NCBI GenBank assembly: GCA_949361645.1 | Contig: OX442418.1 | Coordinates: forward strand, 4,221,609-4,285,608 | Length of the DNA stretch: 64,000 nt | DNA from: Spongilla lacustris | Lineage: Eukaryota > Porifera > Demospongiae > Spongillida > Spongillidae | Direction: 5' to 3' | Part shown: positions 1 through 10,539 of the stretch, piece after piece | How the letters are laid out: each line of letters starts with the position of its first letter | Position numbering within the stretch: position 1 is the first letter of the stretch | The notes under the pieces: model-generated | Seen by the model: the letters and a program-made list of their open reading frames with translations, nothing else | Told to the model about the DNA's origin: nothing | Databases searched by the model: none | Position numbers and translations under genes: made by a program

Positions 1-2238
1 GCTGCAGGCTATGAGAAGACTGATTTCCTTAAGGAGATAGACATGATGAAGCTTGTTGCTGAGGGCAACAATACTCACGTGGTGAGCTTTGTGGGCTGTG
101 TCACAGTCCAGGAGCCTCTGTGTCTGATCACTGAGTTTGTAAGGCATGGAGACCTGCTGTCCTACCTGCAGAACATCAGGAGGATGGTAAGATCCCCCCA
201 CGCCCCCCCCCCCCGCCCTCCTCCACCCCCCCCCCCCCCGTGACCCTTCGTTGCCTCCATGGGTGACATCATATTTGTGGTCCTCACCAGGTGTCCACAC
301 AGAGATGCTCACACAACAGGAGAACCTCAGACGGATCTGAAGCAGAACCATACTTGGTAAGCAAGGTTAGGTGCCTTTAATTGTGTATGCTGTGTTGTAC
401 CATATAGTGCCACATATAACACCCCTAGCCCCCCCCCCCCCCCCCCCTCCACCTCCAGTGGGAAAAAAACCTCATGTTTAAATTAATCAACCTCAATGCA
501 TCCGCCCATGGAAAGTCCAACATGATGGTACTCCAACATGGTGGTACTCCAACATGGTGGTACTCCAACATGGTGGTACTCCAACATGGTGGTACTCCAA
601 CATGATTTCAAAGAACAATACATAGCAGCATTCATGTTATGGAGATATGCATGTTTAACATAAACCTTTTTTGACTTGGGGAGGGGGGGGGGGATGGATA
701 TATGTGTTACTGTATAGTACATGTTTTTTTTTTCCTGAAAGTGATTGCACTTAAGAATACATGTGCATATACAGTTGTGTGAAATGAATAGGGCTTGACT
801 TGATTTTCAATACCATTAATGGCATTGCTAACATAAATATATAATTCAAATAGGAGCCCACCTTGGATGAAGTCACCCTTGAGGCTGAAGCAAGTGGGAG
901 TGTAATACCTGATCCCAACAGTCCTTATGCTGACCTAGGAGAGGTGGAGCCAGTCAACCTCATCTGCTTTGCCTACCAGATTGCTTCTGGCATGGTGAGT
1001 CCCATAGCAAGGGCAGTGTGTGTGCAGGTACATCTATGTATACGTGTGTGCAGGTACATCTATGCAGGTACATCATCCAATTTTTATGTGTGAATGTATC
1101 TTATGTGCATATTGTACATGTATGTATGCATGTATGCGCTAATGATGAAAGCCAAACTGTTTGTGTATGTGTATGTGTGTGCCCATGTATCAAATTATGA
1201 CAGTTCATCTGCTGCTATAGGAGTACCTGTCCAGTCTCGGTATTGTGCACCGGGACCTTGCCTGCCGAAATGTGCTTGTCGGGGAGTACAAAAATTTGAA
1301 GATCAATGATTTTGGGTTATCCCGAGTGACGTCATCTACCAATAACGTTTACGTAAAAACGACCAGTGGAAGGTTGCCATGGAAATGGATGGCTATTGAG
1401 TCGATCACTGACAGGGAGTTTACAACAGCCTCGGACGTGTGGTCTTATGGTGTTGTCCTATGGGAGATAGCCACTCTTGGTGAGTTACGTGTACCTGTTG
1501 CTGAAGCACCAATGCTTTTGAGCCTCTTTCCCTCTCCACTCTCCTCTACCTCTCACACATGTTGGCAGGTGGGTTCCCGTATCCCTCAATATCTAACGCG
1601 GAGTTGATCGACCACCTCAAGAATGGAGTACGACTGGAGCAGCCTGATAACTGCTCAGAAGTAGTGTAAGTGCCACCTTGTAATCACATTCATATCTTTA
1701 TTATTTCCTCTTTTTCTTTTTTCAAAGTTATAACATAATGTTGGAGTGTTGGAGAGGGAATGCAGCGGAGAGGCCATCCTTCTCCCAACTGAAGGCCAAA
1801 TTCGATGCCATGCTTCTCTCTCAGGAAGACAACCCTTACATTCAGTTCAACATCAACATGACCATGCCCTACTACAGCCCTACCTCTGCCCCCTTGGAGG
1901 GAGGGGCCTGCCAGGAAGCGACCAACACCAGTGCACCAGACCAGACCACCACAGTACCTCTGTCCTTACCGCCCAGCAACTTAACACAGGAGGAGGACAG
2001 CCTGGGTCCAGAGGGTTCCAACGCCTATGTACAGACGCCCAGGGCATGTGATGATCCCGTGACCTTTGACCTCAGGGTTGCTAGCACAAGTGAGCTACGC
2101 TCCAGCAAGGAGCTGGCTCTGATAGAGGAGGAAACTTCTGATGAGTGCTCAACAGAATCAGACATGTCTGTTAGTGAGGACTGTGTGGTGGTATTAGATG
2201 TGTCCACAGAAGGGACTGAGACAGATTTGGTTGCATGA
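1..2238 (+). CDS. Receptor-type tyrosine kinase, C-terminal part (spliced)
   Basis: Six exons can be joined in frame: 1-183, 291-356, 854-994, 1221-1479, 1569-1665 and 1728-2238, all with GT/AG borders. The window opens inside the kinase domain at the alpha-C helix, followed by the hinge ([15 protein letters not shown]). A kinase insert of roughly 70 residues spans exons 2-3. Exon 4 carries the catalytic loop [10 protein letters not shown], the NDFGLSR motif and the P+1 segment [10 protein letters not shown]; exons 5-6 give the C-lobe ([26 protein letters not shown]). A tail of about 150 residues follows, with candidate phosphotyrosines (NPYIQF, YYSP, NAYVQT) and an acidic end. HRDLACRN is the tyrosine-kinase form, and the kinase insert is seen in FGFR/PDGFR/RET-like receptors. 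The ATP loop, transmembrane segment and ectodomain lie upstream of the window, so the receptor class cannot be named. Confidence 0.9.
517..604. repeat. Short tandem repeat in kinase intron
   Basis: About five copies of a 16-bp unit, CATGGTGGTACTCCAA, lie in the intron between kinase exons 2 and 3. The copies are nearly identical, so this is a young array. A C-homopolymer of about 25 lies just upstream, near 429-447. Confidence 0.85.
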
Positions 2239-3284
2239 CATTTTGGGAAAGGGAAGGGGGAGAGAGTGTGAGAGAGACACTTTCATGATCACAGTTTTAC
2301 TCTCATTTTTTTTCACATTTGCACACTTGTCTTTATGTATGTTGTCATGACAACTGAGGCATACATGTAACAGCACACGTGCAGGTGAATTTTACGCGAG
2401 CATGCACACTGGCTGAACTAAAAAAGGGTATCTCAGATTCTGTTGTGGTGAGAAACTATGCTGGGGCCAATTTTACATGACAAACTGAAAGCATGGTGAC
2501 CAAAATGATCCAAAAAATGTGCCATGCATTGAGGACAGAGCTGACCTTGCCTCACATAACCCCCACTTAATGGCCGGGAACTTGAAACTCAGAGGGATCA
2601 AGATGAAGGTTAAGCCTTGTGGAAGGTGTGAAAGATAGCCAAGCTGATGAGGATCATCTATTCCAATTGCTTCAGTAGGTGCAGAGCCTCTGCACGCTTT
2701 TGGGCAAGAAACTTGCAGCTAATGAAAATAGCGTCACCAAATCTCTAGAGCTCCAAAATGGGGTGATTTAGACTAGACTTCTTTTCTTCACATTTGGCAT
2801 AGTTGATGTGAAGGCATAGTGAGACAGACACCCACCTCTTTTATAATGGAAAGAACATGTGCACCTGCCTCCTTGGGTCCAGCAATAACACCATCAAACT
2901 AGGGAATAACATCCTGGACCTAAAAGACCAAGGAAAAAATAATAATAAATATAGGGGAAGGCCGGGCAAAGTGGGCAGGTCAGGCAAAGAGAAAAACTCA
3001 AATTACATGTACTTTAAGACGCTCAGGGGCGGACGGAGGGATTCGGAGAGGGGGGTGTCCCATATGAATATTGATGAAGGAGCGTGTATTCGGGCGGAGC
3101 CCCCGAAAAATTTAATGTATTAAAAACATAAGGAGTTTTTGGATCGAAACGTGACACGCCAATGGCCAATTACTTAACGGTATAAGTATGCACATTACAT
3201 GTAGTACCATCCCCATACCGGGGTCTGGGGCGGAGCCCTATGCAGAAGCTGGAGCTTTTCAATTTCATACAGGATATATATTAG
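2239..3284. other. Intergenic, no gene seen
   Basis: This stretch follows the kinase stop codon. No open frame with splice support or recognisable protein similarity is visible on either strand. From about 3025 the sequence becomes GC-rich (GGGGCGGACGGAGG) and looks like the border of transposon-derived sequence. Confidence 0.4.
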
Positions 3285-4822
3285 ACCATTCTAAATGTGA
3301 TTGTAGTTTCCCGTCCGGACCTTTTACCAAAACCCATGGGGGCGGGCGGCTATTATCCATTATTTACAAATAATTATTAAAAATGAATACAATAATCATA
3401 GATAATAGAGTAGGGGATTGGCAACTCCATTAATTAACACCCAGTATCACGGGCCATCCGAGTAAAACCACAGATACCATGTAAGTGCTGGTAGGCCCCA
3501 GCAACTGAAGGAAAGGACTACTGTACAAGTTAGTAGACAGGGACAGGCTGACTTCAAACAACACATGCATTTAGGGAGTTGAAGTGATCTATTCTATTTT
3601 GTCTTCTTACACAGTAACATTCCTGCACTGCATGCTCAATCCAGGCACTTTCCATTGTCTTGACTCTGCTGCACTGATGCTAGGGACCCTATCTGCCTCT
3701 GTCACTGCCTCCTTTAATTATCTGCCCCATCTCCCCTTGCTGCCTCCATCACTGCCCCCTCTGCTGCCAATGCATGTAAAATTGTAAATGATCCTGTCGA
3801 CCAGTTTAGTCTCGTCAGTTACTAACAGGCAGTGAGAGAGGAAGATACCAAAGGGATATGACTGAGGCAGGCAGATACATGTAGGGGCAGTGAAAGAGGC
3901 TGTGATCCAGTCAGATGTGCACTGTATCGCCTTTGTTTCTTTCATTGCACGTCCACGTTTTAATTATCTTCCGCGCATTCATGTATCTGCAGAAATTCGT
4001 AACTCAGCCTAGAAGCACGAGTTGAAGGAAAAAACCATTGAGCGACATATTTCAGCTTTAGTACTACTCATAAAAAATAAAAGTAAAGCCTACGGTACGA
4101 GTACAACGACGAAACTCCCCCACAAAAGCATGGTATCGAAATTCATGAAACTACCCCTTGCTCGCTAGTTGAAACCCAAATAATCGGCGCGTAGCACCCG
4201 TCACAACGTAAAACTATTTTTAACGATGAGAACTTGGCCAAAGAATCGTTGACTACCCAGCTGTTACCCCACAAAGAAAATTCATGCGAAGTTTTAGATT
4301 AAATCCACGGAGAAAACAAAACGGCTATAACAAAAAATATACACTGAATAACTGTTCATCGGAGAATCGATTGATAGCTCCAACATCATTTTAGCAGTTA
4401 CCTTCGCAAAGCATCATAAATCTTTCTGTGATCGACTCCAAGAAATCCACCCCTTGCGACACCTTTTGAGGTGTGAATACCACTACCTCGGATGGTCCGC
4501 GCGTTCTGAATAGATCACGTGATTGTTGCCAATCCCCTACTCTATTATCTAAGCAATAATTATGATGCAATCTTACATCACTCTTATGCAATCTTACGTC
4601 ATGAGCACAAGGCGGCACAACTGAAAATGATGGCGCTGTATATCCAGGCCTGTAACTGTTGATGTCTGATAAAGCTTTTTGTAATGTGACACGTTTACCA
4701 ACATCTCAAACAAATAAAATTGCAAACATATTCAGATAATTAGAATAATGGACATAATGTAGACATTACGCGGGTGGTCTATAATAATGCGGGCGGAGGA
4801 CGGAAACTACAATCACATTTGG
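3285..4822. mobile_element. Element with long inverted repeats, no transposase seen
   Basis: Left-arm sequence at 3285-3322 (AAATGTGATTGTAGTTTCC core) returns inverted at 4790-4825. The block GATAATAGAGTAGGGGATTGGCAAC near 3399-3422 returns inverted at 4524-4549. The arms are interrupted and diverged, and about 1.1 kb lies between them. No open frame of useful length is present, so this looks like an old non-autonomous DNA transposon. The GC-rich flanks (near 3025 and 5260, both with GGTGTCC and CCCCTCC) may be an outer layer of the same element. The exact ends were not found. Confidence 0.5.
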
Positions 4823-5186
4823 AATGGCCTTAGCGATCTCGAAATCGTTTTAAAACAGGCCCGCTGAGCTGGGGGGTCAAGGGCAGATGCTGCACTTTAA
4901 TGTATTAAACAATGTATTTAGCAAATCATGTGGCTAACTAACTTATAATTGCCTATACATGTATGTATATGAGTACTGAAATCAAGCCTGCCCTCCAAGT
5001 CCCCTACCCCACTTACTTTTAAAAACGGCCCTGGTACATTTCATAGCCTATAATGCTATAGGTCTTATTCACCATGAATTGGATTTCGTGTAACGCGGTA
5101 ATAGTCGGTAGTATTACCAATGGGCTTAGTCTCTAGCACAAACTCTTTCGCTAAATGTTACGCCATTGTACTAGTAAATATTATTG

Positions 5187-5438
5187 CCCCCCCCCCCCCC
5201 CCCCCCCGCGAAAAAAATGCCTTGTGTTTAAAAAAGCGTATCGTGCGTACCAATGGTTCCAAGGGGGGTGTCCGGACACCCTGCCCCTCCCCCCTCAACT
5301 GTATATATCCACATCATAAAATTATCCAATTTTGGCCTGCTGACGGCCGCGGGCAGAAGTGCAGTACAATTATAGTTAAATTAGTTAGTATTATTAATTG
5401 TTGACTTGTTCCTTAAGATATTCGTCCGCGATAACCTT

Positions 5439-5476
<38 letters not shown>
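5187..5476. repeat. Paired C-homopolymers
   Basis: Two uninterrupted C runs, 21 bases (5187-5207) and 37 bases (5440-5476), lie 230 bp apart. The intervening sequence looks like the GC-rich transposon module near 3020-3110. Such runs could form G4 or i-motif structures and their lengths may be unreliable. Confidence 0.8.
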
Positions 5477-5479
<3 letters not shown>

Positions 5480-5594
5480 CATAACAATTGAAACAAATGC
5501 ATGGTTGCATACGCATAATGATGTTGCCTACCATCGCCTGTGATAAGCATATCATGACTTAAATACAACTATTTTATTTTAATGAATCGACAAA

Positions 5595-5682
5595 TATATA
5601 TAATATATATATAATTATATAATATTATATATAATTATATTATATAATTATTATATATATATATACATGTATATATATGTTT
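5595..5682. repeat. AT microsatellite
   Basis: An almost pure A/T stretch made of ATAT and TATAATTATA blocks, strongly self-complementary. It ends just before the palindrome that starts near 5746. Confidence 0.85.
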
Positions 5683-5745
5683 ATGATCAAGCAGTGGCGT
5701 ATCCAGAGAGGGTGCTCCGGGTGCTTGAGCACCCCCCTCGGCCAA

Positions 5746-6099
5746 AAGAACACGCGCTCGCAATAAGATTATTCATAACCCGATGGTAGCGCAAGGGGGA
5801 GGGGGGGGGGGGGGGGGGCTGAGCCAGTGTTGCCGCGATATATCGCGAAAGGCGATATATCGCGAAAGGCGATATATCGCGATTAAATGTTTATATCGCG
5901 ATTAATCTTTAGTCATATCGCGAAATAAACGTTTATTTCGCGATATGACTAAAGATTAATCGCGATATAAACACTTAATCGCGATATATCGCCTTTCGCG
6001 ATATATCGCGGCAACACTGGCTCAGCCCCCCCCCCCCCCCCCCCCTCCCCCCCCTTTACCATCGGGTTATGAATAATCTTATTGCGAGCGCGTGTTCTT
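5746..6099. repeat. Giant palindrome built around a hAT-like end
   Basis: The sequence reads almost identically on both strands about a centre at 5930/5931 (AAATAAACGTTTATTT). Arms are about 185 and 170 bp and contain no loop. Each arm contains a G/C homopolymer of about 20, then CTGAGC, then a CAGTGTTGCCGCGATAT terminus with repeated CGCGATATATCGCG blocks. The same terminus type closes the element at 7313-8267. Because flanking DNA is mirrored as well, this is more than a simple inverted-repeat MITE. A mirrored duplication or an assembly fold-back are both possible. Confidence 0.85.
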
Positions 6100-6163
6100 C
6101 GAGCTCGAGATTGCTGTACTGTCAGTGAATCACTGTGTCACTGTGAGTTTAAATAGGGCTAGC

Positions 6164-6300
6164 CTCGCAAGCCAGACCTACTTCGTTATTGACGATCGAT
6201 TACAATGGACTGGGGACCAGGACTACTAAAACACATGGTCCCCAGTCCTTTGTAATCGATCGTCAATAACGCGTTAACGAAGTAGGTCTTGGCTTGCGAG
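6164..6300. mobile_element. Fold-back MITE, (C)TAGCCTCG-type ends
   Basis: A 137-bp hairpin starting CTCGCAAGCCAGACCTACTT and ending with its complement, with a loop of about 17 bp around 6220-6236. The arms differ by one small insertion on the right side. The outer bases CTAGCCTCG on the left recur at the hairpins at 8337-8440 and 48799-48883, although the stems are unrelated in sequence. Confidence 0.8.
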
Positions 6301-7312
6301 ACTAACTGTGAATGACTTATTTATCGGTGTTTTGTTTGGTGTGATCATGGTCCGTTCCGAAGAAATTAAAGATACTGAAGGCAAACGTTACAAAGTGCGG
6401 TTTTGAATTGGGAGAAGTTCGAACGAATTCGAAGAGAGTAGTTCTGTGATACATAGGTCCAATGGGCACTCAAGCACGTGACCAAAATCAATGAATATTA
6501 AATTTGGTTGGCAATTTTATTGTCCGTGCCGAAGAAATGGTTGTTAGTTGCTGTGTGATTGGTTGTAAAAGTCACCATGCTGAACATTCTAGCCTTGGAT
6601 TTTATCGTTTTCCATTTTAGGATCATCCCTGAAGACTGAAATGGATAAAAGGTAGAACTGGTTGGCCGTAGCCAGACCGTCGAGTATGGTAGGGCTACGC
6701 CCAACTACTGGATGCCCATAGTACACTCACGAATCTGTGGTGACCATACTTTGTATCTGGTATGTATGTGTCATTCCCATGTGGGATCGAGCACTGTGTC
6801 CATTTACGCTCAGGAAAACCTTTACTTAGTTACTAGTAAACATCAGTCGGGTCCCCAGACCCAGCAATGATGTAGACTTCGTCCCGACTGTGTTCTCGTT
6901 TAGAAAGCTAGAAAGATTAAACACTTACCCAGCCATGCATGTGCAGTGACCAGAAAAAATAGAACCGTCTGGCTTAGCTATCATCCAAGCTTCACGTCAT
7001 CGTGCAACATCAGGTGAGCGCTGGCTATAGGCTAGGGCTTTGACCCCTATACGACGCAGTCCAAATGCCATTACGTAAACAGGAGACTCGATTAAATTGT
7101 AGGCTTCGAGCTGCTGCCATGAAAGCAGCTGCTCCTGGGTATACGTGCCAGTTCTTTAATGAAAAATATGCCCACACTCTTGCCTAGTTCATTTGTTTGG
7201 GTACCAGGCTAACTATTTCCGTGGCCACAACGACATATCGCGATGGCTGTTCCAATTTCTGCTTTTAACGACTTTGGCAACCAGATTTTAGTACGCCGCC
7301 CATTAGCATATG

Positions 7313-8267
7313 CAGGGCTGCCGCGATATATCGCGATATTTTTTATATATCGCGATATGCGATATATCGCGATACTTTTTTGGTCATATCGCGATACAAA
7401 CATACATGGATATACGGAGATAGACGAAAGAATAGACGGAGAAAGACGGAAATATACGAAAAGTCATTCAGCCGGTGTTGAGCCACAAACATACCACTGC
7501 GGTGCTGCGTACATATATACTTTAAACTATCCGCCCCCATCGAAATAAAAATCAGCCTATTTAAACGTGTAACCGCGAACGCTTATAATAAGTACCTCTT
7601 TTTCACCATGAAATATTGTAACGGAAGAGTTCACGGTTATGGAGATAACATCGTTAAACACGAGTCTTTTTTTCGATGACGAAGATACATGGGGCTACTT
7701 GTATAGTGGCAAAATTACAACAAGACCATAAAATCATTTTGGTATCATTATGTGATCGGAAAGCATATATGTTCAATCACGCAGTGATTTAATCCTCTCT
7801 TAAATTCATTTCCTGCATGTGATATTATGCCACAAAAAATGTACTTATCCAGCAGGTCGAGTAAGTGACTTCATGCATGATTTCTTTTAACTCATGCTGT
7901 GGAGCAAGCCCTTTCTAAAAGTACAGTTGAGGCTAAGATAGCTAGATACTTATACCATTTGGCAACACTCTATTCATGTATACCAGTATATGTAGTAACG
8001 AACGGTGTCTCTTCCTCTTCCCCCCCCCCACCCACCCCCCGGGCCGGCCTCCCCCTCCCGCGCCCTATAGCATTTTATGTGTTTGTTTTTGTGTCGCCAC
8101 CACAACAACGCAGCCTCAACTTGCATGAAAATTGTGTGGTTATTGATAAATAATTGCTCGATGAATATACTTAAAATATCGCGATACAATATCGCGATAT
8201 TTTGCTCATATCGCGATATATCGCGATATAGGCGATATCGGCTAAAGACCATATCGCGGCAGCACTG
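7313..8267. mobile_element. Non-autonomous hAT-like transposon (955 bp)
   Basis: The left end CAGGGCTGCCGCGATAT and the right end (complement CAGTGCTGCCGCGATAT) form terminal inverted repeats. Both are followed by runs of the self-complementary block ATATCGCGATAT. The element is flanked by an exact 8-bp direct repeat AGCATATG (7305-7312 and 8268-8275). CAGNG ends with 8-bp target duplications are the known signature of hAT elements. No transposase frame is present inside, so it would need to be mobilised in trans. Confidence 0.85.
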
Positions 8268-8336
8268 AGCATATGTACTCACTTGCCAACCAAATTAATA
8301 AAACATGAGTATCACGTGATCCGCTGGACCTATGTA

Positions 8337-8440
8337 TAGTCTCGTACCCAGACCCAAATGTACGTAACGATGATTATCGCTTACAACACACGTACGTGCG
8401 ATAATCATCATTACGTACATGGGTCTGGGTACGAGGCTAG
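8337..8440. mobile_element. Fold-back MITE, TAG-CTCG ends
   Basis: A hairpin of about 104 bp: the left arm TCTCGTACCCAGACCCAAAT continues to GATGATTATCGC and its complement ends at ACGAGGCTAG. The loop of about 20 bp is itself rich in ACGTACGTG. It shares outer bases with the hairpins at 6164-6300 and 48799-48883. Confidence 0.8.
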
Positions 8441-8870
8441 TCCCTTGTAGTTAAAAACTACAAGACATCAACATCAAAAGCAAGTATAGACGATGAGACA
8501 ACTGTTCAGTAATTTGAGATCCTCCATGACAGAAAGAAGCTTAGGAATTAATAACTGCTTCATCTTGCATTAATCTGGAGGATGTACATGTAGCCAAGGA
8601 ATTAAATGATCATGCAGCGAATTCGGGAATAAATGGCTCGTGTTTTACACGGATCATTTTTTTACCGGTGGGGGCGGAGAGCCACTGGCTATACCGTTGA
8701 ACCAAATGACTCGTCATAAGTATGATATGCTAAAACACGTTTTTAAGGCGACATCAGCAGCGTACATGTACCCAGCTAGTTTTTTTATTGAAGTGCAAAA
8801 ATGATCACTTTGTCTTATGGGACTTCTGTCAAGCTTACTGTTGGCAGCATGGCCATAGGCGTCGGAACCT

Positions 8871-8893
8871 GGGGGGGGGGGGGGGGGGGGGGG
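8871..8893. repeat. G-homopolymer at transposon junction
   Basis: Twenty-three consecutive G follow CATAGGCGTCGGAACCT, a motif of the GGCGTA/GGCGTCGG type that also adjoins other homopolymers here. It lies about 160 bp beyond the 3' end of the HNH gene and may mark the insertion that removed the far end of that element. Confidence 0.7.
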
Positions 8894-9054
8894 TGCAGAG
8901 GGGACTGCCCCAAGTGTAACAGTATTCATTTCATGGTCAAACTACATGTATACACAACCAAGTATTGCACAACTCATAATGCAATCCTCTATGTTGTTTC
9001 ATCTTCTACCACATGTTCATCTTCTACCACATGTTGTTTCTTCATGTTCTTTCT

Positions 9055-10172
9055 TCAAAGTCTATGCTTGCTGCTTTCGGCTTCTTCCTCCTCCTCCTCC
9101 TCATCATCACAATCATTGGCCAGACCTCCACCACAGATGTATTTGGCAAGACAATTATTCAAATGGAAGGTCAAAAGTGCTGGATGTGGACTCATATCAA
9201 GATTCACACCTCTAGATCGCAGAGGCATCAAATGATATTGTTTGAGACATGTATCCTTTTCAAAAACGAGCACCACATAACAAAGCCCTTGTGGAGTTGC
9301 AAGAGGTTTCAGTGCAATATAACCACGATCAAAAGCATAATGTAAATCTTTCCTCAAAAGAATTCCATTTCTTACATCATTCTTTCCTTTGGCTAAGCTT
9401 AGTAAAATGCTTTTAATTGGGTCGGGTAAACATATATCTGCTTTAGCATTTAGTGGAACTATATGAGCTGCATCACAACATATATCAGCACCACTGATAA
9501 CACAACTTACATCTCGCTTCATAATATTAGTACAGAAGGATTGAACTTCAGTACTACTATTCAGCTGCAGAGCCATTGCTGCAGCATTGCGATCTACTGA
9601 ATTTGTAGTAGTGGGAGATGCTGTTAGTAATTCCCTTGAACTTTTCCGAGAAAATGCAATAACCGGATCTGGCATAGTCAAAGCAAACTCTGCAGATTGT
9701 TGGCATAACACTTAAGTTCCTTTTGGCAATGTATCCCCAGGAGTGGATACATTAAATTGCTTAAATGATACCCCTCTATCTACTGTAGTTACAGCAGTAA
9801 AAAGTGTGGCAGCATCTGTCAAACCTCGGCCCATCGCTGAACATAAAAATAAATACACTTCTCTCCATGTTAGTGTGCTCCTCTTTAACAGCAGATGATG
9901 CAAATTTTTATCACCATAAATATAAACTGATGTATGAACTGAGATATTGATCATATTGATCACATACACCGACTGAGATGTCAATGCCTCCAACTGATGA
10001 TTGCCTACATATAACACGTAAGGAATAGCACAATACAAATGAAGTGGCACTGATAAAGTTTACGCAACACCGGCCAGGTAATCTCCATCTCACCATCACA
10101 AGTTTGAATTACTGCCTGAACATGCAATAATTGACATTTATCGTACAATCGGTTAATTGTTGCAATTGCTCA
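9055..10172 (-). pseudogene. HNH-endonuclease-domain gene, broken
   Basis: Reading down the minus strand, coding sequence begins near 10172 (TINRLYDKCQLLHVQAVIQ, then DGEMEITWPVLRKLYQ). It shifts frame near 10060, runs from 10050 to a TAA at 9712-9714, and continues in the same frame to 9055. The last block, about 218 residues, has the HNH layout: SCVISG, then AAHIVPLNAK (His near residue 83), NDVRNGILL (Asn near 115) and DLHYAFDRGYIAL (His near 124). This is the arrangement of the HNH_2-type domain common in fungal and bacterial proteins. The C-terminus is a Glu-rich tract. Either one stop and one frameshift have disabled it, or short unrecognised introns remove them. It lies just inside the end of a TAGGGTGTGTAACC element, which suggests it is transposon-borne. 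Confidence 0.7.
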
Positions 10173-10460
10173 CGTCCCCACGGATAGTAACATAAACAGT
10201 GACGTTATGTTACGTTTCAACATATATCATAAACATGTATCCGGATATTATTGAAAAAGGTATTCGAATGATGGGGCGAATTGTGCATGCGGACAACGAA
10301 TACCTAAGCACCTCCAAATGGAGATGCACAAACCGGTTATTTAAATAGAAAAAAATCCAATAATCGATTTTTCTGAGTAATGCTAAATTACTATTCGAAC
10401 GGATAGGTTTTGAGAATATCCGAATAACCCGAGTAACCTGATAACCGGTTACACACCCTA
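10063..10460 (-). mobile_element. Terminal part of TAGGGTGTGTAACC element carrying the HNH gene
   Basis: Read on the minus strand from 10460, the sequence TAGGGTGTGTAACCGGTTAT and the following roughly 290 bp match 21150-21450 closely (about 90% or better by eye in the first 160 bases). Similarity resumes at GGCAGTAATTC, which lies within the predicted HNH coding sequence. So the HNH gene begins inside the transposon and is transcribed inward. The opposite end was not found near 8.5-9.05 kb; it is probably lost or displaced by a later insertion marked by the G-run at 8871. Confidence 0.7.
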
Positions 10461-10539
10461 GCTCAAACGAAAACAATTTTGGAATTCACAAGAAGGCTTT
10501 ATATTAATCTGGGGTTATGGTTTTGAAACAATCTCCTAC

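Noticed and set aside
5800..8270. CRISPR-like array from the repeated CGCGATATATCGCG blocks
   Set aside because: Spacing is irregular, units are nested palindromes inside transposon ends, and the DNA is animal nuclear.
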